Positions 1-5,751 of a stretch of DNA of 6,222 nucleotides are shown one piece after another (position 1 is the first letter of the stretch; each line of letters opens with the position of its first letter). The stretch is from an uncultured Desulfurellaceae bacterium (GTDB lineage Bacteria > Campylobacterota_A > Desulfurellia > Desulfurellales > Hippeaceae). Under the pieces are notes generated by a model. The model was not told the DNA's origin, made no database searches, and saw only the letters and a program-made list of their open reading frames with translations. The position numbers were made by a program, and so were the translations under genes. The stretch lies in NCBI GenBank assembly GCA_913056505.1, contig CAJXLZ010000062.1, forward strand, positions 1-6,222, read 5' to 3'.

Positions 1-885
1 CCCTTCCTCTAAATTGTATAAGAATTTGTCCCCATTCCTCACTTACAATATTAGAATTGTTAGCCCAATCTTTAATGGTTAATGCGTTGGAATTAATAGG
101 GAAGAATAAATGTGCAAAAATAACAGCTGCAAAAATAACAGCGGACGCACTTTTTAAATTTTTAACTGTGTGAGTAAATCTGCCTTTTGAATAAAACACG
201 GTTAATAAAAATCCAAGCACCAAAAGAATATATCCAAAATATGTAATAAACATACCCGGGTCGTGACTTACAAACAGAATACTACCTTGTTCGTCCATAT
301 CGTAACTCATTTGATATATCCTATAACCTTTATACACTAAAATATGATTCATATAGATATGGTATGGAAATGTTTTATTTTTATCTATGACAGTTATATA
401 GCTGTCATAGCTGCTTGGCTATGAGCTGCCGGCATATTTATGTACAATAAATTTATCAAGCCTCACTTTGAACCCTATATCTTTAGATTGCATGCTATAT
501 TGCTTTGTTCTATCCTGCAGGGTATCATAGACGATGCTTGGCCAACTCTTAGATGCAAAACACCGCTATAACCAGCGTATATGGTAACCGCGGCGCCGAT
601 TAAAATTACAATAACAGAAACATGCAGTATAAAAGCGGGATATCTTCTGTATGTTTTGAATTTAATCATAATGCCTAAAATATTAATCCCTAAAAGCCAC
701 ATTACAGCTTCAAACCAGTGAGTTCCATACACGTAGATCCAAGCATACTTATCACTTGCAAAGCCAAGCGTTGCATAAATCTGGGCAACCATAAATATTA
801 AAAGCATTATGATTACAAATTCAATTGAAAAGAATATGTTGAAAAGTTTTTCTATCACAGCTACAAACGCTTAAATATTACTCAT
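1..885 (-). pseudogene. ccsBA: Broken ResB/CcsBA cytochrome c synthase gene, running off the left edge
   Basis: System II cytochrome c biogenesis protein, which delivers haem across the membrane and ligates it to CxxCH apocytochromes. The best start is ATG at 885, seven bases after AGAGAGG. Residues after codon 10 give the ResB pattern: two membrane segments separated by a short loop, then a third with a conserved-type His (FILHVSVIVILIGA) followed by GYSGVLHLRVGQ. The frame is broken three times: TAA at 873-871 (codon 5), a shift near 540-537 where restoring one A gives GQSIVYDT, and TAG at 421-419. After the shift the protein reads GFKVRLDKF, then PSSYDSYITV, MNHILVYKGYRIYQ and SHDPGMFITYFGYILLVLGF, all classic ResB. 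The ORF then stays open to base 1, where WGQILIQFRGR resembles the linker before CcsA in fused CcsBA proteins of Campylobacterota. The fusion is inferred because CcsA itself is outside. Sequencing errors could mimic the lesions, but three independent ones favour real decay. Confidence 0.8.
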
Positions 886-1030
886 CGCTAAGCCTCTCTA
901 AAAGCTTGGGATTGGCAAAATTCGGAAGTGGTACAATCATTATGACAACTTACACAATTTATATATTTCCCCATTTATTTCATATTTAAACCTAAACTCA
1001 ACCTCATAACCAAAATTTCTATACAACAAT
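878..1030 (-). pseudogene. 3' remnant of a c-type cytochrome gene
   Basis: No intact ORF exists here, but the three minus-strand frames join into a protein-like tail. One frame reads RNFGYEVEFRFKYEINGEIY (1020-961). The next contains NCVSCH (959-942), a CxxCH haem-attachment motif. The third gives MIVPLPNFANPKLLERLSDE and ends at TAA 880-878. Each switch needs a small indel. The tail overlaps the ccsBA start by a few bases, so the two were probably cotranscribed: a haem protein beside the synthase that matures it. In Wolinella a fused synthase gene (nrfI) sits in the nrf nitrite reductase operon, so a multihaem reductase is a possible identity, but nothing visible names the family. The upstream border near 1030 is arbitrary. 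Confidence 0.45.
893..899 (-). promoter_or_regulatory. Shine-Dalgarno that fixes the original ccsBA start
   Basis: AGAGAGG sits seven bases before ATG at 885-883, whereas the GTG at 858 has no such site. The ATG also overlaps the stop of the upstream cytochrome remnant (GATGAGTAA, stop 880-878), a typical translationally coupled junction. This supports 885 as the ancestral start and makes the TAA at codon 5 a lesion rather than upstream sequence. Confidence 0.6.
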
Positions 1031-1081
1031 GTTAATCTTTTGTAAATATGCTGCAAAAATATACATCCGAAAAAGTGGAGT

Positions 1082-1858
1082 TTATTTCAGCTTCCAATCG
1101 GGTTTCCGCTTGTTTAAAAATGCGCTTATTCCCTCTTTTGCGTCATCAAGCATACATATCTCAGAAAAAGCGTAGTTTGCAATTTCTATTGCTTTTGATA
1201 TCTCTAAATCTGCTGCTTTATAAAATGCTCTTTTCGTAATTTGCAAAGCAAGCGGGCTTTTTGATGCAAGTTCATTTGCCATTTTCATAGTTTCCTCTTG
1301 CAATTGCCCTTTTGCCACAACCCTATTTATCAAGCCTATGCGCTCAGCTTCTTTGGCATCTATTATTTCACCTGTAAGCAGCAGTTCAAGCGTCTTCTTT
1401 CTGCCCAAACTTTTCGAAATTGCAACAGACGGGCCTATACAGGAAAGCCCTACATTTATTGCAGTTGCTCCAAATTTTGTGCCCTCTTCTGCTATGGCTA
1501 AATCGCAAAGCGCCACAAGTCCTATGCCATTTGCTACAGCAAAACCATGAACCGATGCTATAACGGGTTTTTTCATGGATGTTATAGTCAGATTCATCTC
1601 TTCCATTAATGTCGTTGTATCGTAATACTCTTCAAATGTCTTATCTTTCAATTCATTTACATCTATGCCAGCAGAAAAACCTTTGCCTTCGGCATTGATA
1701 ACAACAACTCTAATATTTTCATCTTTATCCAGTTCTTTTAAAGCATAGTTTAACTCATTTGCTAAAGGTGTTGTAAAAACATTCAAACTATCCGGTCGAT
1801 TTAGTGTTAAAATGCCTACATGCTCTTTTGAGTTAACTTTAATATTTTTATACTCCAT
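1082..1858 (-). CDS. Crotonase-superfamily (enoyl-CoA hydratase-like) protein lacking both catalytic Glu
   Basis: 258 residues, the normal length of a single-domain crotonase fold protein. Family marks are the first oxyanion-hole loop GKGFSAGIDV (residues 59-67), the second at HGFAVANGIGLVALCD (104-119), and the C-terminal LLLTGEIIDAKEAERIGLINRVV (159-181) that ends the core. By alignment on CD118-119, the two acid residues of rat mitochondrial hydratase (Glu144, Glu164) become Gly113 and Ala133. Ordinary enoyl-CoA hydration is therefore unlikely. The stretch INVGLSCIGPSVA resembles ECHDC3-like members, whose chemistry is uncertain. It probably binds an acyl-CoA and stabilises an enolate, but the reaction cannot be read from sequence. 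ATG at 1858 follows GGAGG by seven bases. It lies 165 bp after perR with a transposase scrap between them, so it is probably a separate transcription unit; no clear terminator follows it. Confidence 0.88.
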   Translation of the reverse strand: MEYKNIKVNSKEHVGILTLNRPDSLNVFTTPLANELNYALKELDKDENIRVVVINAEGKGFSAGIDVNELKDKTFEEYYDTTTLMEEMNLTITSMKKPVIASVHGFAVANGIGLVALCDLAIAEEGTKFGATAINVGLSCIGPSVAISKSLGRKKTLELLLTGEIIDAKEAERIGLINRVVAKGQLQEETMKMANELASKSPLALQITKRAFYKAADLEISKAIEIANYAFSEICMLDDAKEGISAFLNKRKPDWKLK

Positions 1859-1887
1859 AACTGCACCTCCACATTAAACTTGGCCCC

Positions 1888-1905
1888 AATGTCAAGAATG
1901 TCAAG
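1888..1905. repeat. Tandem 9-bp direct repeat, CTTGACATT twice on the minus strand
   Basis: Two exact copies of CTTGACATT (minus strand) lie end to end, 30 bp before the crotonase start. Each copy holds a perfect TTGACA -35 hexamer, but neither has a convincing -10 box at 16-18 bp, so promoter activity is possible but unproven. The position right after the IS3-type scrap suggests that this is part of the terminal sequence of that element. Confidence 0.5.
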
Positions 1906-1911
1906 ACAAAA

Positions 1912-1992
1912 AACACTGTGAATATACACCTCCCCATACTTCAACGCCCTCCATAGTCCCTCTATGAAGATATTGTCATATACCCTGCCTTT
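1912..1992 (-). mobile_element. IS3-type transposase remnant (C-terminal DDE core fragment)
   Basis: An uninterrupted minus-strand reading gives KGRVYDNIFIEGLWRALKYG followed by EVYI. This is the well-known region around the second Asp and the Glu-containing helix of IS3/IS150-like integrase-core transposases (pattern GR.YDN.F.E.LWR..KYEEVY). Only about 27 residues survive, with no upstream catalytic core: the perR stop is at 2024, so the rest of the transposase is gone. The following 30-40 bases (rich in TTGACATT and GGGGCC) may be the terminal inverted repeat end. No partner end was located in the window. The scrap separates perR from the crotonase gene and implies a past insertion followed by deletion. 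Confidence 0.65.
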
Positions 1993-2023
1993 TATTAAAA
2001 ATTCTTGAGGTAAACGAGAAATA

Positions 2024-2503
2024 TCATTTGCCGTTACAAAAACAAAAACCTCTTAACTTTTTCTTACAATCCGGACATATACCATAAATGATGAAAGATG
2101 CTTCTATTGAATCCCATCCTTCTTTCTCTGCATTTTTGTATATTTCATTAACAAAAACTCCTTTAACATCTTCAATTTTCCCGCAGTTTATACAAATAAA
2201 ATGAGCATGTGGAGTAATATTTCCGTCAAAATGGCTTTCTCTTCCAACATTAATTTTTTTTGCAATACCCTTTTCCACAAAAAAATTCAGAACATTGTAA
2301 ACTGTTGCATAACTTATGCCTGGAATACTTTTTTTAGCAATATTGTATAATTCCGACGCGGTAGGATGGGTATGGTGCATTTTTAATATACGATATATCT
2401 CCCATCTTGTATTGGTAAAACGAAGATTTTCCTTTTTAATTAATTCTTTTAATTCTTTTTTAATCTTTTCTTCTGAAAGCTTGTTAATAGAGAGTTTCAA
2501 CAA
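2024..2503 (-). CDS. perR: PerR-type peroxide sensor of the Fur family
   Basis: 159-residue Fur-family repressor: winged helix (about 25-90, with RFTNTRWEIYRIL and the recognition helix ISYATVYNVLNFF), then a dimerisation/metal domain. The structural zinc site is present as C104-x2-C107 and C143-x2-C146. The regulatory metal ligands of Bacillus PerR have counterparts at His46, Asp93, His99, His101 and Asp112, and the Asp at 93 is the residue linked to peroxide sensing rather than iron sensing. In that family Fe(II)-catalysed oxidation of a His ligand releases DNA. The start is TTG at 2503 (no in-frame ATG before Met42), six bases after AAGGTGG. The N-terminus carries about 14 more residues than Bacillus PerR, and the tail ends in an extra Cys-Phe-Cys (154-156). 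It lies 268 bp after the peroxiredoxin gene with its own likely promoter. The PerR box in front of the detoxification operon makes that operon the obvious target. Confidence 0.88.
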   Translation of the reverse strand: MLKLSINKLSEEKIKKELKELIKKENLRFTNTRWEIYRILKMHHTHPTASELYNIAKKSIPGISYATVYNVLNFFVEKGIAKKINVGRESHFDGNITPHAHFICINCGKIEDVKGVFVNEIYKNAEKEGWDSIEASFIIYGICPDCKKKLRGFCFCNGK

Positions 2504-2509
2504 ATTTTA

Positions 2510-2516
2510 CCACCTT
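2510..2516 (-). promoter_or_regulatory. Shine-Dalgarno for the TTG start of perR
   Basis: AAGGTGG ends six bases before the first of two consecutive TTG codons (2503 and 2500). Because no ATG is available before residue 42 and that would delete most of the DNA-binding domain, this site decides in favour of a TTG start. A weak start codon would keep repressor levels low. Confidence 0.6.
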
Positions 2517-2528
2517 ACTTTTAAATTC

Positions 2529-2557
2529 TTAGTATTTATTAAAACACACTAATTCAA
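2529..2557 (-). promoter_or_regulatory. Likely perR promoter with an overlapping dyad
   Basis: Reading leftwards, TTGAAT (2557-2552), a 17-bp spacer and TACTAA (2534-2529) give a plausible sigma70 promoter, 25 bp before the perR start. An imperfect dyad with ends TTAGT and ACTAA spans 2529-2552, covering the -10 box and spacer, where a repressor could sit. It does not match the PerR-box consensus well (about 8 of 14), so autoregulation is only a guess. Confidence 0.45.
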
Positions 2558-2622
2558 CTAATTTTTTGCAGCAAATTTAGAAATGATCGGGGACACTTCT
2601 CCACAACATATGAAATGAACAG

Positions 2623-2738
2623 AATGACCTTCACCCAGGAATTTATAAAACACCATAACTTATCTTCTATTCCCTTATTAAGGATAAGAATAGCCGAAGA
2701 TAAATTATACATTCGATGGTCCTTAGGTGAAGGTCATT
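2623..2738. repeat. 116-bp imperfect palindrome, MITE-like or large RNA stem
   Basis: The outer 13-bp arms are perfect inverted copies: AATGACCTTCACC (2623-2635) and GGTGAAGGTCATT (2726-2738). The centre folds again: the contiguous arm TTATCTTCTATTCCCTTA (2660-2677) pairs with TAAGG, GAATA and GAAGATAA (2679-2703), interrupted only by a 4-base and a 3-base bulge, around a one-base loop. Intermediate parts also align loosely, so the whole element looks like one eroded palindrome. It begins 33 bp after the peroxiredoxin stop and has no U-run, which argues against a standard terminator. Without coding capacity and with terminal inverted repeats it resembles a MITE. As RNA it could protect the 3' end of the operon message. 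Confidence 0.65.
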
Positions 2739-2770
2739 TCTAGAGTCAAATTGTAAACTTCCTTATCCTA

Positions 2771-3412
2771 TCACAATTTTTTGTAGCAAAGCCACCAGTC
2801 AAGACATTCTATTTCACCATTTTTCTTTGCTTCTTCTCTATCTTTTATCTGTTCTTTTGTGGATGCTGGAGGTACAATAACCTTATCTTTTATAAGCTCA
2901 TTGTCTGGCCATTTATGTGGTAAGGCCACTCCATTAGCATCACTTACCTGCAATGCTTTTAGAGCTCTTAAAATCTCATCAACATCCCTACCGACTTCCG
3001 CTGGATAATAGATAATTGCCCTTATTGTACCACTGGGATCCACAATAAATACTGCTCTTGCAGTTGTTGATGAACCAGAAGGTATCATTCCAAGTGTTTG
3101 TGCAAGATCTCCTCTATCATCTGCTATAATAGGAAACTCTATTTCCACTTTTAAATTATCTTTTATCCACTCAGTCCATTTCAAATGGCTGAATACCTGA
3201 TCAACACTTAGCCCTATTAATTCTGCATCTAATTCCTTGAATTTTTCATACCTTGTCTGGAATGCATAGAATTCAGTTGTGCACACTGGCGTGAAATCTG
3301 CCGGATGCGAGAATAAAACAAACCATTTGCCTTTAAAATCACCGGGTAAATTCTTATTTCCCTGTGTTGTTTTTACTAACACTTCTGGAAATTTTTCTCC
3401 AATTACTGCCAT
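2771..3412 (-). CDS. Peroxiredoxin, Prx6 / archaeal thioredoxin-peroxidase type
   Basis: Reduces H2O2 and organic peroxides in the cytoplasm. 213 residues. The peroxidatic site is PADFTPVCTTE, with Cys44 as nucleophile and Pro37 and Thr41 in the PxxxTxxC motif; Arg119 (STTARAVF) supplies the conserved active-site arginine. The long C-terminal arm ends in ECLDWWLCYKKL, with Cys203 and Cys209 placed like the two C-terminal cysteines of Aeropyrum pernix peroxiredoxin, suggesting that resolving cysteines are available even though the Prx6 group is often called 1-Cys. ATG at 3412 follows AGGAGGT. It is the last gene of the operon, 29 bp after desulfoferrodoxin. The order makes sense because superoxide reductase produces the peroxide that this enzyme removes. 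The electron donor is not encoded here. Confidence 0.93.
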   Translation of the reverse strand: MAVIGEKFPEVLVKTTQGNKNLPGDFKGKWFVLFSHPADFTPVCTTEFYAFQTRYEKFKELDAELIGLSVDQVFSHLKWTEWIKDNLKVEIEFPIIADDRGDLAQTLGMIPSGSSTTARAVFIVDPSGTIRAIIYYPAEVGRDVDEILRALKALQVSDANGVALPHKWPDNELIKDKVIVPPASTKEQIKDREEAKKNGEIECLDWWLCYKKL

Positions 3413-3441
3413 GTTATACCTCCTTGTAAAAAATTAAAAAT

Positions 3442-3822
3442 TTATCTATCAGCCCACAATTTGTGGATATTGCAGTATTCCCTTGCCCTCTTAATTTCTT
3501 CTTTCTTTACGGGAAATTCTGCCTCTGGTTTATCCCCAGGTTTCAAAAATTCTTTGAAAGCACCATCTTCTGTTTCAATTTCGATCCATTCTATATAATG
3601 TTTTTCCTCCATAGGATGTGGAACGCTCCCAACCTTTACTTTTACACCATTTGCTGTATCTTCAATTACTGGGATGTGTTTTTCGGTTGAGGATTCCGCT
3701 GTTTTTTCTTCCATCAGTTTCATTGGCTGTCCACAGCAAACTAGCTCACCTGCACCTGTATGTAACACCTCAACGATATTACCGCAAATTTCACATTTGT
3801 AAATTTGTAACTTCTCTGTCAT
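3442..3822 (-). CDS. dfx: Desulfoferrodoxin, class I (two-iron) superoxide reductase
   Basis: Reduces superoxide to hydrogen peroxide without making O2, which suits anaerobes. 126 residues with both metal centres. The N-terminal desulforedoxin-like Fe(S-Cys)4 centre uses Cys10, Cys13, Cys29 and Cys30 (CEICG and VCCG). The catalytic Fe(His)4Cys centre uses His49, His69, His75, His120 and Cys117. Glu47 and Lys48 before His49 (EKHIP) are the loop residues associated with substrate attraction and catalysis. Length and spacing agree closely with the Desulfovibrio enzyme, and no residue is missing. ATG at 3822 follows GGAGG by six bases. It lies 30 bp after ferritin and 29 bp before peroxiredoxin, in the same orientation. 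Rubredoxin is the usual electron donor, and the only rubredoxin-like sequence in the window, at the head of the operon, is damaged. Confidence 0.96.
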   Translation of the reverse strand: MTEKLQIYKCEICGNIVEVLHTGAGELVCCGQPMKLMEEKTAESSTEKHIPVIEDTANGVKVKVGSVPHPMEEKHYIEWIEIETEDGAFKEFLKPGDKPEAEFPVKKEEIKRAREYCNIHKLWADR

Positions 3823-3852
3823 AACAACCTCCTATCTATTTTAATTATTATC

Positions 3853-4362
3853 TTAGTCTGTCACAGGTGGAGTAAAAGTTCTCTGAGATAATTCTCTATC
3901 AATCATAAAAAGCCCGTTTCCTTTTTCCCCAACAAGTTTAAGATCCTCAATAATTTTAACATCGTTTCCTTCCTCTTCTACTTGCTCATCTACAAACCAC
4001 TGTAATTTTTTCATAGTAGCATAATCCTTTTCCTCTGCCGCAATGTTCATAAGGTTGTTTATCAATGCAGTAATCTTCTGCTCGTGTTTATAGGTTGCTT
4101 CAAATACATCAAGTGGAGATTTCCATTCTTTTGGGGGTGTTTCTATTGCAAACAGTTCCACTCTTCCGCCGCGTTCGTCAAGATAGTCGAAAAATATCCT
4201 TGCATGAGACATCTCTTCCTGAACCTGCACATTCATCCAGTTTGCAAAACCCGATAGATTAACAGATTTAAAATATGCTTCCATTGATAGGTACAAATAG
4301 GCAGAATATATCTCTGCATTTATCTGCTTATTTATTTCTTCTTCCATCCTTTTACTAATCAT
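3853..4362 (-). CDS. ftn: Non-haem bacterial ferritin
   Basis: Iron-storage protein that assembles into a 24-subunit shell and oxidises Fe(II) inside it. 169 residues, the usual length. The ferroxidase ligands line up by number with E. coli FtnA: Glu17, Glu50, His53, Glu94, Gln127 and Glu130, and Glu49 and Glu126 of the nearby third site are also present. There is no haem-ligating Met as in bacterioferritin. ATG at 4362 is supported by the position of Glu17 and by AAGGAGG just upstream, whose first bases are part of the stop codon of the flavodiiron gene (11 bp gap). Placing iron storage between O2 and superoxide reductases suggests that the operon withdraws free Fe(II) to limit Fenton chemistry under oxidative stress. 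Confidence 0.95.
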   Translation of the reverse strand: MISKRMEEEINKQINAEIYSAYLYLSMEAYFKSVNLSGFANWMNVQVQEEMSHARIFFDYLDERGGRVELFAIETPPKEWKSPLDVFEATYKHEQKITALINNLMNIAAEEKDYATMKKLQWFVDEQVEEEGNDVKIIEDLKLVGEKGNGLFMIDRELSQRTFTPPVTD

Positions 4363-4373
4363 ATCTGGCCTCC

Positions 4374-5558
4374 TTAAATAATATTTAGTTCTTTATGCTT
4401 GCTGAGTATTTTATTGGCTAACTCATCAAGCTTTTTGTAACATTCTTCATCGGGATCTCCTTTCACAAGAACCGGATCGATAAATTCTGCCTTAACATTT
4501 GGCAAAAGTCCTTTCAATATGTCAACTGTCTTTCCTCCCCATCCGTATGATCCAATGACAGATACAAACTTTGTTTTTGGCCGTACTGCATTTGCAAAGT
4601 ATGCTATGTTTACTATTGCAGGATGCGGCCCCGTAAGCACTGTTGGCGTACCAAACACAACTGTCGCGGCATCTACAAGCGCCATTGCCAACGCACCGAC
4701 ATCAGCATTAATAACATTAAACGGCTTCACTACAATATTCCTATCGATCAGTGCGTCAACGAGGTAATTCACCATTTTCTCTGTGCTCCCATGCATAGAC
4801 ATATATGGAATCACCACTTCATTTGTTACATTGTCAGATACCCAGTCTCTGTACACCTTGATAATAGTCTCTGGTTTTTCATAGATCGGTCCGTGACTTG
4901 GTGCAATCATTTTGATGTCAAACTTTGCAATTTTATCCAGATTTTTTCTTATAAAAACTTGAAACGGCATCATAATTTCAGCATAGTATCTCTTAGCTTC
5001 CTCTATTATTTTTTCTTCATCTGTAACAAAAGGATTACTCCCTGTAAAGTGTGAACCAAAGAAATCGCAGCTAAATAATATCTTATCCTCTTTAACATAA
5101 GTGCACATCGTCTCTGGCCAATGAACCCAGGGAGTAAAAACAAATTCAAGCGTTTTATCACCCAAATTTAGAGTTTCCCCATCATCAATTACTATAAACT
5201 TATCCTCTGGTACTGGAAGCAAATCCATAAGAAAACCCTTACATTTTTGGTTGGTCACAACCTTTGCTTCAGGAAACATAGAAAGAACCTTTGGAATTGT
5301 ACCTGAATGGTCCTGTTCTGCATGCTGAGAAACCACATAATCAATTCTATCCACATTTAACTGCTTTAGATTATTAAATAATACCTGCTCTTTGTCAGGA
5401 TCAACAGTGTCTATAAGAGCTGTTTTTTCGCTCCCCTTTACAAGATATGAATTGTAGGTTGTACCATCTGGAAGAGGTACAATTTCATCAAATAGTTCCC
5501 TATCCCAATGAAGTGCGCCTACATAATAAATATCTTTTTTAATTTCTTTAACTGCCAT
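4374..5558 (-). CDS. fprA: Class A flavodiiron protein (O2 and/or NO reductase)
   Basis: Cytoplasmic enzyme that reduces O2 to water or NO to N2O with electrons usually from rubredoxin. 394 residues. The N-terminal metallo-beta-lactamase-like domain (about 1-245) has every diiron ligand: HAEQDH (His79, Glu81, Asp83 and neighbour His84), His146 in WVHWPET, Asp165 in SCDFFGSH and His222 in APSHGPIY. The numbering matches Desulfovibrio gigas rubredoxin:oxygen oxidoreductase through Asp165. The C-terminal flavodoxin domain (about 248-394) shows FMN-binding loops SMHGSTEKM, FGTPTVLTGPHP and GSYGWGGKTV. There is no extra rubredoxin or flavin reductase domain, hence class A. ATG at 5558 follows AAGGAGGT by four bases. 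It is the first intact gene after a PerR-box promoter. O2 versus NO preference cannot be told from sequence; the neighbours favour O2. Confidence 0.95.
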   Translation of the reverse strand: MAVKEIKKDIYYVGALHWDRELFDEIVPLPDGTTYNSYLVKGSEKTALIDTVDPDKEQVLFNNLKQLNVDRIDYVVSQHAEQDHSGTIPKVLSMFPEAKVVTNQKCKGFLMDLLPVPEDKFIVIDDGETLNLGDKTLEFVFTPWVHWPETMCTYVKEDKILFSCDFFGSHFTGSNPFVTDEEKIIEEAKRYYAEIMMPFQVFIRKNLDKIAKFDIKMIAPSHGPIYEKPETIIKVYRDWVSDNVTNEVVIPYMSMHGSTEKMVNYLVDALIDRNIVVKPFNVINADVGALAMALVDAATVVFGTPTVLTGPHPAIVNIAYFANAVRPKTKFVSVIGSYGWGGKTVDILKGLLPNVKAEFIDPVLVKGDPDEECYKKLDELANKILSKHKELNII

Positions 5559-5573
5559 TAGACCTCCTTATAT

Positions 5574-5714
5574 TTATAACAGTTCAAATCAACTTTCGTT
5601 GAGGATGCTTATAGGATTCCAATCAAATAGAATTTTTAGTCCTTTACAAGGATTCATTCTTTCTTTCATAGAATTGTAAACACAACCGCAAAGCGCTCCA
5701 TGGCACCTTTTCAT
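5574..5714 (-). pseudogene. Degraded or diverged rubredoxin-like ORF at the head of the operon
   Basis: ATG at 5714, eight bases after GGAGG, opens a 41-codon frame ending at TGA 5591-5589. The start MKRCHGALCGCVYN resembles the first rubredoxin knuckle (CxxCGYVYD), but with four residues between the cysteines, a spacing reported for Desulfovibrio rubredoxin-2. Further on, FDWNPISILNES aligns with the usual LPDDWVCPICG-SK-S tail with both metal-binding cysteines lost. After the TGA the frame continues FELL and stops at 5574, a typical rubredoxin C-terminus. About five residues of the middle loop are missing. The ORF still holds Cys4, 9, 11 and 23, so an alternative small metal protein cannot be excluded. 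It ends 30 bp before fprA, where a rubredoxin electron donor would be expected. Its good ribosome site and place directly after the promoter mean it may still be translated. Confidence 0.55.
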
Positions 5715-5733
5715 ATCTGCATCCTCCAGTTAC

Positions 5734-5748
5734 TTAAAATCATTCTAA
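5734..5748 (-). promoter_or_regulatory. PerR box operator
   Basis: TTAGAATGATTTTAA agrees with the Bacillus PerR-box consensus TTATAATNATTATAA at 12 of 14 defined positions and keeps its inverted-repeat form. It lies four bases downstream of the -10 hexamer, covering the expected transcription start, where bound repressor would block initiation. A perR-type gene is present 3.2 kb away on the same strand. It predicts derepression of the whole detoxification operon by peroxide. Confidence 0.65.
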
Positions 5749-5751
5749 TTA

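Noticed and set aside
475..858. Independent 127-residue membrane protein starting at GTG 858
   Set aside because: Its translation is the ResB N-terminus and its last 15 or so residues are out of frame; the ResB sequence continues in the next frame, so it is part of a broken larger gene.
1048..1239. 63-codon plus-strand ORF over the end of the crotonase gene
   Set aside because: Opposite-strand shadow of a clearly conserved gene, no ribosome site, low-complexity hydrophobic translation.
1298..1550. Two overlapping plus-strand ORFs of 67 and 70 codons inside the crotonase gene
   Set aside because: Antisense shadows; no motif, no initiation signal.
2316..2552. 78-codon plus-strand ORF antisense to perR
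   Set aside because: Shadow of a gene with all Fur-family residues intact; the translation has no recognisable feature.
2529..2557. PerR box at the perR promoter
   Set aside because: The best 15-base register matches only about 8 of 14 consensus positions, so only a generic dyad is noted.
2623..2738. Rho-independent terminator of the peroxiredoxin operon
   Set aside because: The stem is long and AT-rich, with no following U-run in the direction of transcription.
3463..3824. Plus-strand ORFs of 75 and 68 codons antisense to desulfoferrodoxin
   Set aside because: Shadows of a gene with complete metal sites.
4519..5054. Plus-strand ORFs of 82 and 143 codons antisense to the flavodiiron gene
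   Set aside because: Length arises from the codon usage of the opposite strand; His/Cys-rich random-looking translation and no ribosome site.
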